Positions 21,761-33,718 of a stretch of 62,000 nucleotides of DNA are shown in pieces (positions within the stretch are counted from its first letter, which is position 1; each line of letters begins with the position of its first letter). Under the pieces are notes generated by a model. The model had not been told where the DNA came from. It searched no databases and saw only the letters and a list, made by a program, of their open reading frames with translations. Origin of the DNA: Lingula anatina (Eukaryota > Brachiopoda > Lingulata > Lingulida > Lingulidae); NCBI RefSeq assembly GCF_001039355.2, contig NW_019776013.1:453232-515231 (forward strand), read 5' to 3'. A program made the translations under genes and the position numbers.

Positions 21761-23065
21761 GTGTTACTCTACCTGGAGGAAGAAGAGTTTCTTATGGTTT
21801 TGAAAATTCCTTTTGTAATTACCAAAAATTCAGTATTGCTAAAATTTAATTTTTCTTTTCTGAAGGCTTTCACTGATTTGTAAATTGATATTATTTCAAA
21901 TCAAATGTTATATTTACTCCATGAGGTACTGAGTGTTTAGGATAAGCTGCTCTGGAAGAGGTGTTATTTCTTCAAAAAGATCTAAGATTAAAAAAGATCT
22001 GTGAGTGTGCTAGCCATAATGCATGTATAAATGATTTTCATTATCCAAGAAGTTTGTTTAAATATAGTTTAGTCTTATTTCTTCTCCACCTGAAGTTTCT
22101 TAATAACCTCCCATAGAGATGAAAGATACAGTGTGGCTATTTTAGGTTATTTTCATCTCCTTGCACATGCAAACATATGAATTCTGAAAGTGTGTGAGAG
22201 TGTTCTTTGCTACTGATTGTTTTATTCTGTCGTATACATTTTTTTTTGTCTAAAATATCTTGTAATGAACAAGTATTTTCTTTTCCATCATATTCATATG
22301 TATGAAGATGTAAGGAGCAAATGGCAATTTTGAATTATGTTATATAGTACATCAACATTATATGTTTTAGTTGCAGACTATTTAAAATATTGATAACTTT
22401 CTGCAATTGGTATAGGCAAGTAGTTTCAAAAGCCAGTGATATTCACACATTATTTTCATATAGCTAATAGAAATAGCTATATAGAAATTTAACTCTGTGC
22501 AATTAAACAATTTCTGTATGTTTTATAGCAATCAAATCTTGCTAATGGTTACAAAGCTATTGATTTCATTCAGTTATTGGGGTATGATATAAAGCTTTTG
22601 ATACGTAAAAGTTGAAAGAACAGTGTCCCAAGGAATAAATTATGACATCATGTTGTCAAAGCCATACCCATGGTTTTTACATATCAATTCTGCACAAGTC
22701 AAAATGCACTATTATACCTGTGATATTGGTAATATTATCATTAATTAGTATATACATATTGTATATATCTGCCTTCTTTGGCTTTGTTAGAGTACTTTGA
22801 TATCTTCACTATTTTTGAAATTATTTTTGATTGTATTTTATCTCTGTCTTTTAAATATATAAATAGAATATTAAAGTCCGTCCAGTTCTATCTTTTAAAC
22901 ATATAGTCTACATGTATTTTTAATGTGTACATCAGATAGAAACATTCCAGTCTTGAGGAACATTGTTTATTTGACCAGGGTTATAGATACTGACTGTGAT
23001 TGTTATTTTCCCCAGGACAGTACCATTTCTGTTACTTTTTATTAACTTTGATAAATTATGTAGCA

Positions 23066-23131
<66 letters not shown>

Positions 23132-23498
23132 GCTATTTTGCATTTTTTTATTTAGATTCCTTTCAAATTTATAGCTATTTTTTTATTTTTATGAATAATT
23201 ATATTATTCTTTGATAATTTGTGTTTAATAGGTAGATTTTATTATCAAAATAAAGTAGCTTTTGTGATGATTTAGAATTAAAAATAGATATGTTAGTTAT
23301 CTGTTAAACAGAATTGACTCATATGGGCATGAAGAAACAAAAAAATTGATCTTTGCAACAAATTCATTTAAGGTTTTACAAGGTCAAAGGTTGAGATACT
23401 AAAACTAAATTTGCAATTTGAGTTTTAAACACAATTTTGTCACCTGTATTTGTTCATTTTAAACTTCCGGAAGTTTTTTTTTTTTTTTTTTTTTTTAG
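21761..23498. other. Intergenic, no gene seen; (TA)n microsatellite
   Basis: AT-rich sequence without recognisable exons. A TA run of about 27 units occupies 23072-23125. Several AATAAA-like words (for example near 22635 and 23250) could serve the upstream gene's transcript end. A 14-base palindrome aacttccggaagtt at 23462-23475 contains two head-to-head ETS-type GGAA cores, followed by a long T run. Confidence 0.6.
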
Positions 23499-23667
23499 TA
23501 AAAGCAACTTTCGGGACAATCACAACCTCTGGCTCAAGATGGTTGAGTCATAAATTAGGGGCACTTCTTCATTGTTTATGGGCAGATGTAATGTGTCCGA
23601 CATGTAGTCATCACCAGCTTCTGTCCTCAATAGAATTAAAACCGCCTTACTATTTTTTCTCAAACTG
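23499..23667 (+). other. Orphan exon-like block
   Basis: A 169-bp stretch sits between a long T tract ending in AG and a strong donor (gtaagaat). One frame is open across it for 56 codons, encoding a Cys/His-containing, unrecognised peptide with 'CLWADVMCPTCSHHQ'. No matching exon was found on either side, so this could be chance or part of a non-coding transcript. Confidence 0.25.
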
Positions 23668-24268
23668 GTAAGAATAAATCTTATAACTAAATCCAGCTCG
23701 AGTTCAAAAACGGGTCTGCTTGGATTGTCATTATTGAAGTTTCTTCTATAATTTTTATTTATTATTATTTTTTTTTCATATTCATGATTGTCATTGCAGT
23801 TTTTACGATAATTTTTTACATTAGCATTTTCAAGGTTTGGCTATCAGACCCCATATCTAACAAGACTCAATGGTGCTGTTATCTTCTGTATAGGAAAAAA
23901 CACCTAGCTACAAACCAAAATTTCGCAATAATATTCATTATATTTCAAAGATATTTCACTGTTATAGTACAAGTTGTTCCCAGTGGCACATCAAAGTGTG
24001 ACTCAACCTCTTGTTGCATTTATCAAATACTGAAAGCACCATACGACCAAAAAAACCTAAACCAAATTAAAATTTTCTGCAATCTCTTGCATCACTAAAT
24101 TAATCATTATATCTGTTTGCAAGAAGGTTTGGGAAATGCATTGTGTTAAGCGTAACAAAAAAAAAAAGCCTTAAAGAGGTTGTACAATGAAAAATGTAAC
24201 TCGACAACAGTCGATCGTGTTTTTGCATAACTCCATACCTTTTCACAGTATAGAAAACATTATTTATC

Positions 24269-24976
24269 TTAAAGTCCATTGACACTGATTTTAAGCATGT
24301 GGGTTTCCAGTCTCCGAACAAGATCCATTTTCTTGAGTCTTTTCAGAGTCAAAATCAGTTCGTTGACGTCTGCCAGGCGGCTAAACCGTCTCCATCTTTC
24401 CAAAGACTTAATGGCTTTTTCCTGCCAGCCGACTGTGACGCCGTATGTGTTTGCGTCTATTACTGAAATAAAAAGAATAAATTTATGGAAACAACTGGTA
24501 GACGTTTTAAATATAATAGGTGTCCTGCTTTAAGGGGATTGTCTATATGTTCCAGAGGCCAACGTGATAAATAATGATATACACGACCATCACAAATGAA
24601 AGAAATATTTTGAACTTGCATACATCTGGTTCAGCTACGTGAGCATCGTATAACTCCACAATGTGTGTTCAGAAAAACTTAGAACCAAATCGGTTTAGGT
24701 CTGAAGCAAGTCTCCAATCGACAAAATAAGGTTGCCAGTGATATATAAGACTATACAGAATATAAAGGTATTTGAAATGTTTTTTATCTTTGTCTGAAAG
24801 CGCCTGCTGCAAAAATTTGGACAAATAACTGAATAAAACGATTCTTCCGTCCAAGGCACAAACTAGGATTTTCGTTAAGGAGGGGGGGTCTTAAACAACA
24901 CACTGCTTGGCTGAGGATTTGTTTTATGATTGCATCTCTATTTAAAATACTTTTAACAACCACTCCCCCCCCCCCT

Positions 24977-25007
<31 letters not shown>

Positions 25008-28000
25008 TCACAAACATTTTTCAACCGCGATTGGACAAAAAATTATTTTAACGGAAACTCCTCTCAAGTGCTTCAACTTTTTCTATGAGATCTACATATT
25101 AGTGTCTCCTCTATAGAACCCAGGCAGCCCACCTTCAATATCCCTCGCCTTGCAGTGAAAGTCCCTGCGTGGACTGAAGGGGAGGTCCATATACAGCTCC
25201 GGCCACTCCTGACCTATCTCGGCAGCCACAAACTTGATCGCTTCGTGGACGTAGTCATACGCTGAAAAGAAAAGTAAAGGAAATTACGTGAATAGGTGAG
25301 ACGCCAGTTAGTAGACACTGACAGACACAGCAGTGGCGGATTTGGGGGGGAGGGGGTGTTAGGGGGGGTCCTGACCCTCCCCCTACCCTTCCATTTCTGA
25401 AAATAATTAAATAATGAATTAAACCATTGGTCCCCCCTTGAAATTAGAATTTTGACTAGCTGAATCATAGTTCTAAACAGTACCAAATGGCACCGTTCGC
25501 CCTCTAAAATACCAAATGTTTCGGGGTCCTTTAGCGGGCCCCGAACCCCAAGTCAAGGGGGGGGGTAGGCTTTGCATCCGCGGACCCCACCCTCCTTCAA
25601 ATAATCCGGGTGCCGCCCCTGTACAGATGGGTAAATGTTGGGCGACTCATTCGACTCTTCGTTCGGCTGGCCTCGGGCAATTCCGTGCCTCGTCAATACC
25701 ACTTAAAATAAGGTTTACGTGTTTTGAATGGTTTTCCATGTCTTAAATTTACTAACAAAGATATTACTTGTTTCCCCTCACCCTTTCTATTTACCAACAA
25801 TAAACTACGAGGGCCCTGCGTGTAAAGTAAATGCATTTCCGTGATTGTGAAGTTTTTTGCTTTCAAAGGGTCATCGTGAGTTACCTACAATTATTTTTTA
25901 CAATAAGCAAAGGTTGTCAAAGGGCGTTATGGATTGAATGGTCATAAAGCGGTGACACAATTGGCTGATTCTTGATAAAGTAGGCATACAGAAAACAGCT
26001 GTGCCCACCACAAAAGTAAAAAGGAAAAAAGAAGAAAAAAAGCACTAACTAACAATGCAAATAATGCTTCTTGAATGACAACAATCGAAAAATATGTTTA
26101 TTTTTTAAATAACGTCTTTATTTCACGTTATAGGTCACACAGTGCACTACACGAATAAGAGTACGACTATATGACGGAAACAACTTATCAGTTTCATCGG
26201 TAAACATGTTTTTCTTACATAACAATTTTATTTTTCAACGAAGCGCAACTTGTGTGAACGGGTTGTGAAGGTGGCCCCCCGGATTGTTCTAAAGGTTCGA
26301 CTTGTTGATTAAATTCTGAACGTAACTCCTCGGTCTTCCGTGCAGGACTACGTGCATAAGTTAGGCGCCTATCAGTAGACGTTTTGTCAGATATGATTTG
26401 GACTAAAACAGTTCCACTTTTTTTATCTTATCCGCATTGCTTAATTTGTATATCCTTCATTATCGATATTTAGCAACATATCCATACTCCTTTTTGCGTT
26501 TAATGGAAATGAAATTTAATTTGATGGGAAATATTATTATTATCATTTTTTTTAAATTACGGATGGCCTTTACTTTTTGAAAGTGGGGTACGTCTTCCAT
26601 TTGAAATGAAAACTGAGTTTTATTTGATTCAATTGATGTCACGTAAAACCCATTAAGTTCTACAGTTAGATATGTCTCACAATAAGCTTTAAAAAGACAG
26701 GCTTAAGAGCAACGTAAACGTTTGAACAAGTTCATTCGCTAGCAACGGTAAAAACCAAAGATCAAGTAAATCACAAAACCGTGCCCTCCTAAAATTTTAA
26801 CGCCATAAAAGGTCGGCCTACGCAACCCATTGCCCTCTCTGTTATGCTCAGTCACGTTGAATTGTATATCGTATTTGACCTTTATCAATTTCTATTTGTT
26901 TGATGATTTATCAAGGTACTTTTATCTCAAGAGTCCTTTAAATCTATAATTCAAATGCTTACGTGACATGTTTAGGATTCGTTCTGCCCTTAGCAACCGC
27001 TGCGACACCAGCTCAATTTAAGCGACTATGGTCGATCACCTTACGTAATAAACGGTAATTTCTGGCTATCGATTCTTTTCCATTTGGGTGCAAGGGGATT
27101 TGAGTGTAACTAATACGCTTTATAATATTATTCTATTTCATTAAATCCTGAACTTTCTTTACAAATTGCTGAAGATCAAGAGGATTGCTTAAGAATCTAG
27201 AAGTGCTTAAAGGGTAACAAGAGTGGACATCGTAATGGGCTTCTATTTACTGTTTTGGACCATGTTTGCAGTGCATTGCCCAGTACATGTCTACCGGAGG
27301 CTTACCTTTCATTTCAATGGTCTCCCCTTTTTCGGGTCTCTTGTACATTTTCTCCATGCTCTCAGGTTGATGTTTGAGTTCCTTTATTTTCAGTAAAATC
27401 CGCAATTTTCTTTCATTATCTTTCAGGTCGCTACGTACTTGACTAAGGGTCCGTTTGTGCCTGCCTAGTATGGTAAATGCAGCTTTTTCTGAACTGCGAT
27501 GCTGTTGAGACTGTCTCTCCAATTCGAACAGTTGGACATACGAGCCTAGCTTTTCGTTTTTCAGCGCGTTAACTTCTCCATTTAATTTGTCCATTCTTCG
27601 CTGGAGGCTCTGCACTTCTTCGTACGTGATTTTCTCTGCTTTCATGGCCTCTCGCAACACTGGGGAATTCGGCGGCATCATGGCCCTATAATCTTTAATC
27701 TGTCTTTGTAAATCTTGTAATTTTCTTTTCTTTTTCAACAGTGAATTATCCAGCCTTCCGAAATTTTCCCGTGCTGTCAGCTGTCGTCTGCGAAACGTCG
27801 TCTGCTCTTCCAGTTTTTCTTGCACCTTTATTTCTGCCTGCTTTGCGGAGTACGAACGCCTGGTCGCCCTGATTGTAACAGTGTCTTTGCGGTTATTTAT
27901 GTGCTTGATTTCCTCTTTAAAACGCAAGCGTTCATAGTTTAGACGAATGATTTCGTTTTGCAACCTTCTGGAGTAGCCTTCGTCTGACTCGAGGAGTCGT

Positions 28001-28740
28001 CTCGCGGGATGGCATATGTTCAGAAATTCTTCTATCGTCCCCTCCATGTAATGGGCAACTTTATCATATTCCTCCAGCAGTAGCGGCATGGAGGCACGGA
28101 GCTCTTCTAATTCTTTGTTCAGTGCGTCCACATGTTCAAGAGTTTCGTGAAATTTGACTTTGAAGGCGACAATTTCGTCCTCGTATTCTTTGACCGGCGA
28201 CAGGTCCGAGCTGTGCGTTTCCTCGACAAAACTAACGCAACATTTTTCTAAATGAAAGAACACGGAGTCCTTCATCTTCTTTTGAATCCGCGTTCTGAAA
28301 TCACGAAATGCGGAATCTCTGTTACACGTTTGTTTCAGCTCTTCTAAAGTCGGATCAGTTCCAAATTGTTGTTGGATTTTTTCATTGTCGTGGTTCTCTG
28401 TGTACAGAATATTAGCGAACTGCTCCACACTTAACGTGCCCGTTTTGGTATCAGTTTTTAAGGAACACTTAAAGAGTAATAGATTGTAGAAATCCAGCCA
28501 TTTGGGGGAGGCATCCGTATCCAACTTCCTCAGCCAGGTTTTACGAAAGGCTATGAGCTGACGTTGGACATCGTGTAGAGCAAGAAGGACCTTCCGTCGC
28601 ACCGAGTCCACTGTCAGTGGTAGAGGGGGCTCGGGGAGCGAAGGTGGGGGAGGCGTCTTGGGGGTCTTAGGGACCTCGTTATAGGTGGGTCTGGTCCTGA
28701 AACCCATTCGGGCCTTCCTTCCGCTTGGCAAAGTGAGCAT
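24269..28740 (-). CDS. Coiled-coil protein with C-terminal death domain
   Basis: Exons, in order of transcription: 28740-27306, 25261-25133, 24462-24269 (stop TAA). All joins are phase 1 and give about 585 aa. The long exon runs open to a stop at 27247, but the donor aaag|gtaagc at 27306/27305 fits the next exon's phase, so the spliced form is preferred; read-through would give a shorter alternative. ATG 28740 is the first in-frame start after an in-frame upstream TAA. Visible parts are a proline-rich segment ('KTPPPPSLPEPPLP'), a helical N-terminal region, long heptad-rich coiled coils (about residues 190-450), and a final ~100-residue six-helix pattern ('FVAAEIGQEWPELYMDL', 'WQEKAIKSLERW', 'ELILTLKRLKKMDLVRRLE') typical of a death domain. 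It probably assembles through both modules. I do not recognise a named orthologue. Confidence 0.8.
24872..25020. repeat. G run, C run and (CA)n tract in intron
   Basis: Simple sequence within the last intron of the death-domain gene: an aggggggg run near 24880, a C run near 24964 and an ACAC stretch to about 25002. Confidence 0.8.
25328..25621. mobile_element. Short GC-rich dispersed repeat (copy 1)
   Basis: About 290 bp with imperfect inverted ends (cagtggcgg at left; ccgcccctg at right) and G and C runs. The right half, read on the minus strand (ggattatttgaagg followed by a G run and gtccg), matches 31804 onward. It lies in the intron between the long exon and the first death-domain exon. 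Probably a MITE; the target duplication is unclear. Confidence 0.6.
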
Positions 28741-29230
28741 GTCGTGTGATGAGGTAGCTGTTGGTAATGCCGACTGGCGAATATAGTGATTATCCACCTT
28801 GGACGATTACTACCAGTCCATCTCAATTCAAAGAGATTTCCTACAGCATCTGGAATAAAAATATAATAAATAGATAAATAAAAACCATGTTTGGTCAGGT
28901 TTTCGCTATGTTCATAAATGTTATATCATATCTCACCAATTATGTACCATTAGTGCCTTTGCATCATTTGCACCAGCATATCCAAGTTGACTTAGAAACG
29001 AACTCTTCCTCCTACCAACCGCGTACCCGGCGAGTGTTCTTTACTCCATATTTTTAACATAATCTCGCAAATTTCTCCTCAGACTTAGCAGACATGTATA
29101 GTGGAGTCCTTAAAACGCTAAATATAAAATATGTCTCACCTTCGAGCGGCACGAGGTCGAAACTATATACTTTATCGCCTTTCCTCTTTTCTAATCTCAG
29201 TCGCGCAGTGGCGAGGTCTTAGTACACACA
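28741..29230 (-). promoter_or_regulatory. Probable 5' UTR exons and promoter side of the death-domain gene
   Basis: An acceptor (ttattccag) places a 5' UTR piece at 28849-28741. A matching donor (cgaag|gtgaga) ends a likely non-coding exon at 29140, which would start somewhere before about 29230. No core promoter element is certain. Confidence 0.4.
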
Positions 29231-31290
29231 CTCACGCTAGCAGTTGACAGGTAACTCGATATCGGTTAAATGCAAACACACTCCATTCAATTAACCAATA
29301 CAACTAACATAGGTTACACCAAGGTGGACCACAACTTTGTTTTGTTCCAATGTAATCTGTTGTAAATCTCTGCACAGCCATTCTTAACCTTTTTTCACTT
29401 TTTCTTTGATACGAACAACAAAGAAGAAACATTTGCTTTGCTTTGTTAGTCACGACCTATTTCCCTATTGATCTCTATGTATTATATCGACTGTACCTCA
29501 ACAACTGGTAGGAAAATACGGGTTCGCGTTAATGTTTATATCAATAAAATCTGAAGTTTTGTAAACAAACAAGGGCTTTGTTCGCTTTTAAGCTTTCGGG
29601 TTGTTCGGATCCCTTCATAAAGGAAGTGTACACACAAAAATGATAAATGTAAATAAGGTTTATTATGAGATTTAGCGGATTTCTTTTTATCGCAGTGCTT
29701 TCATGCTCCACAAATTTGGAAACTAATTCGACTGTAAAATGAACGTGCTTTGGCACCGGCAACTCAATAAATCATTGACGTTGTTGAATTCAAAGTCATT
29801 TGACACCGTTGCCACGCATGTTAACACGCATGTTATATATTTCTATTAATTTATGCGCCCCGGATTTCATTTTCGCGCTACATTTATTATTCAGCAAAGA
29901 AGGATATTTAGAGCGTTTCTTAATATCTGCCATCAGAAAAATTAATTAAAGCCTTATAAAGTGATTATTATTATTATTTTTGTTGTTATTGTTATTATTA
30001 TTATTCAATTTTCAAGTCAAGAACTTTATCTTCCTCGCAAAGTTGTGGAATTAACTTTCTCAAAGTTAAGAAATATGACTAAGATCGCAGAATTCTACCC
30101 TTGTCTCTAGAGGCTTAATTCCACAGAGTATAAAATCTTACGTTCAAACACAAACGGGCTGTGGGTAGGTCAGTGTCTAAATTGATGTGATTATCTTCCG
30201 TTAACGCTTAAAACAGGCACAAACCTAAAAGCTATCACAGCTATTCAGTCTACAGAATACAGTTATCCCAAAATCACTTCCTGTAGAGGTAACGTCTTGT
30301 TACATTAAAGGAAGAGTTGGGGAAGCAATGGCGATATTAAGATGAAAATTTATCGCACTTTTCAATGTGGAGACTGCAAGTGGTCCCTGCTACCCGATTC
30401 TTATAATTATGTACGTTACATTTCTTTCTAATGACTTAAGTGATATAATTGTATAAATTAACTGTATATAAAAATATTATATAAGGCTTTACCTTTACCT
30501 CTTTACCTCCGGTGCATTGTACGTAGACTTCAGCAACAATCGTTTTTCACTCAAACGGCGTTCAATATAATACGATGGTTTACCATAGCAACACTGATGC
30601 GGTAACACGCAACACTGTAATTGAGGCGAGCTAGGCAAAGTTAATGACTTCATTTGCAGGCGGCCTTTAAAGAACATGATTAATTACATTAAATTAAGCC
30701 TCCTCAGGGGCAATAGAGTTATTCGACGCACACGTTGAAATGATCCTGCAAAGAAACCCGCACCTGTGAAAGAAGAGGACTTTCGCACACGGACAAGTGA
30801 AGTTCTTTCGAGATGATAAGGGGAGGACTTGAAATATGAAAAACGTGTTGAGGATTATACTAGCATCCTTGAGTCGCAATGGGCACGCGTCCCTCACTTA
30901 GCTTCTCAGGTACCGCCCCCCGCCCCCCCCCCCCTTCTCAGGTCCCCCCCCCCCCCCCCACTAAATAAAAAAGCAACGAGTAATACAAGACACAGCCAAA
31001 CTTTTCTTTAAAAATATCTGTGTCCTGTATATTACAGTTATGTTGTCCTTGTATACTGTTTTATATTTTATATTGCTTGGCAAGATTTGCGCGCTTAGAT
31101 TCATTTTAATGCAAACTTAAGGGGGAGGGGACATGCAAAGTGTGTAACCGATGAAAAAAGAACGTGCTTTCTTTCTAATATGAAAGGATGTGTTAGATGA
31201 GACGATTGCGTTTTGATGGCAACTTTATTTTGATTGTGGTAGTTGCGCCTTTTACATCCAGTGTACGTCTCTCTCTCAGTCCCTCCCCTT
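29231..31290. other. Intergenic, no gene seen
   Basis: No convincing exon was found. C-rich homopolymers occur at 30918-30960. A short ATT-rich patch lies near 29967-30005. Confidence 0.5.
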
Positions 31291-31294
31291 TTCA

Positions 31295-31690
31295 TACTAA
31301 TAATAATAATAATATTTATTTATAGTCTAAAATCCAACATGTGTTCAGTAGACTTTACAAAAATTATAAAATTCAAATTAAAAGAAAAATATTGCTAATG
31401 GTTATAAGATTAAAAAAAAAAGGAAAATGATTATAGAAAAATATTAAAGATTAAATATTAGGATATATAAAATGGATAAAAAAGGGGAAAATTAAAACTA
31501 TGACTAAGAACAGTTTTTCTTAAGAAGTGTTTTTTCAAGAATTTAAAGATAATATTGTTTAAAAAGGTGGGTTTTTAGTTCCTTTTTAAAATGTCCAGGG
31601 TCCACAATTTGTCTAAGACTGATGGGTAAAATATTCCATGCTTTTGGTGCTGCAAATTTAAAAGCTTTATCACCGTATGATACTACGATC
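31295..31690 (-). pseudogene. 3' end of a non-LTR retrotransposon
   Basis: On the minus strand, 31690 to about 31555 encodes 'SYGDKAFKFAAPKAWNILP' followed by 'ISLRQIV...FKKELKTHLF', the widespread LINE C-terminal signature (aaP.lWN.LP..lR...FK..LKThLF). An AT-rich 3' part and an (ATT)n tail at 31298-31318 follow. The 5' part is missing, so this is a 5'-truncated insertion. Confidence 0.82.
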
Positions 31691-31803
31691 TTATTAAGTT
31701 TTGAACGTCACAAAAGTTAACTGAAACGTGATTTCAATTGCTTTTTATGTACAATAATCATTTCCAATCAACCCTTAACTTAAAGGTGACATTTAACATT
31801 CTC

Positions 31804-32070
31804 ATCCCAAGGGCGGATCCAGGATTATTTGAAGGGGGGGGGTCCGGAATGGAGGTTTCTGCTGCGAGGCCGACCATCGCCCCCTTGGTGTAGGGTTGGG
31901 GGGGCCTGCTCAAGAATCCCGAAATTTTTTGGATGTTTTGGAGAGCAAACAGCGGCTTTTTGTACGGTTTAGAACTATAATTTGGTTAATCAAAAATATA
32001 ATTTCAAGAGGTGAATATTGGTGCGATATATTTTTTCAGAAACCCCTTTAAATCCGACACTGCATCCCAC
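31804..32070. mobile_element. Short GC-rich dispersed repeat (copy 2)
   Basis: Starts with aagggcggatccaggatta and a G run, matching the reverse complement of the right end of the copy at 25328-25621. The interior shares motifs such as 'agaactataatttggttaatc' (compare the reverse complement of 25450-25480). The far boundary is approximate. Confidence 0.55.
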
Positions 32071-33718
32071 GCCTTCGTGAAAAAAAATCACTAGCAGTCG
32101 AAGCACTGGGTTAAAATTGATTAATTAGCAAACGGTGCTATATGCATGCACGGCAAACCCTATAACAGCAATCGACTGCTTCATTATGTGTGCGCTACGT
32201 TTTATCGTCACTAAAACAGAGGGAACCAAACCAATTATTCATTTCCCCATTAACGTCGTTTGTTCGCGCTATAGTTGTAAACAGCCCATTAATTATTGAA
32301 CCAGACCATACAGCGTTCCCAAAGATCACAAAAACAGAAAAAGAGGCCCAATAATATTCCCCGTCAATCCAAAAGGGACACAGAACGCACGCTGTTGTTA
32401 TCTCTTTCGTAGAAGCCATTTTTTGCATTTCATAGTTTTCATCTCACGGCCCTACATAGTGTGCAGATGTTGGTTAACTTCCGCGAATACATATGTAAAA
32501 CCTAGAGCAAGACATCGATCCCTTGTCGAGTTGTGACTATGGACGGATGTTGAGTTGGTGTTCAGGGACAGAGTCGATAACAAAATCGATGGGGAACAAT
32601 GTAACGGCGTTCTAAAGATCACACAACAAGGATACCGTACCTAAAACAGACCCGATACCATAACACATGGCCCTGCGTGATTTTAGATAAGCCTGCAGCA
32701 AGTTGTCACTCATACAATACCCTATCCATATCGCCAACAACAGCCTTAAAAACGAGGTAAGTAAATGTTTATTCTCTTTTGCAGAATTTTTAATTGTGGG
32801 TTTACATGTTTATCAATTCCCATGTTTGTTTTGTGAATCACGAAAAAGATAAAAGTTACAGCGATCAATTTGACAGCTTTAGTTTAAAATAATCTCTCGA
32901 GCTTTGTTACCACGTTGAATGTGCTGAACTTCTAGCATTTGCATGTGGAGCAATCGCTTTTGCCTCATACTTTCTTTTTTTCTTTTTTTACGAGAGTTAA
33001 ATTGATGTTAACCATGTTTTATAACTTTCCTGAAAGCAATCCTCCATTATTTTGCAGCCCTGTGGTGAGTAATGTAAAGGGTTTTTTTTTCTGAAAAGCA
33101 TACCGTTTTACCACATTGACATAGAACCACAATCAAACCTTTATTCAGAGGTGACCTTTGCTAAGTCAGAGAGGCGGTCAATTATACCCTCTCCCCCACC
33201 AACGGATCTGAGGTTATGAACACCAATAACACTTATGACTTAACACTCAACGGAAAAAGTTTAATCATTATTTTATTAACCTGCATTAAGTGCAATGGAA
33301 AAACCTTTTCAGATAAAATCGGTCGAATTCGAAGTTCTCAGATTTTTCGTGCTGACATGCAAGCCACAATGTCCGTTATCACGCGTGACATAGCGTGCGT
33401 TTTCCACCTTTTTATTATAGTTTACTCACCGAAATTGCCCATTGTTAGTTGCAGATGAACTTGTCGATCTTTAATTTGGGGTGTAACTGTTAAAGAGACA
33501 GAAATAAAGTTTTTAAACCATATACTTTAACTAATTGTTCAGGGGGCAAGTTATGGGATTTTTCACGGAAATAATGCAGGTTTCCCTAAAAATGGCTGAT
33601 CATGGTTATTACTGTTAAAGATTACTCATTTATGATTTTAATGTATCACAATTTTCCCAATTTGTTTTAGAATTCCAAATGTTTTAGATTCATAAGTCGG
33701 GTTCCGTCTCTGTAAAAC
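32071..33718. other. Upstream region of the kelch-like gene
   Basis: No coding exon supported. A donor-like site (acgag|gtaagt) near 32755 and an acceptor (gttttag) near 33686 could frame a 5' UTR intron ending shortly before the start codon at 33719. A hydrophobic minus-strand ORF at 32195-32428 has no other support. Confidence 0.4.

Noticed and set aside
26222-26424. Minus-strand open stretch with coding-like composition ('RKTEELRSEFNQQVEP')
   Set aside because: Its best donor would be in the wrong phase for the death-domain exon, and the direct join 27306 to 25261 needs no extra exon.
26950-27035. Minus-strand short open segment ending in a cgtaagc donor
   Set aside because: It needs a phase-0 upstream exon that is not available; the simpler two-junction model explains the gene.
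28741-28797. Extension of the coiled-coil protein to 28797
   Set aside because: That start is GTG and an in-frame TAA lies just upstream; the first ATG is 28740.
32195-32428. 77-aa minus-strand hydrophobic ORF
   Set aside because: No splice partners, homology or conserved motif visible; it could be chance.
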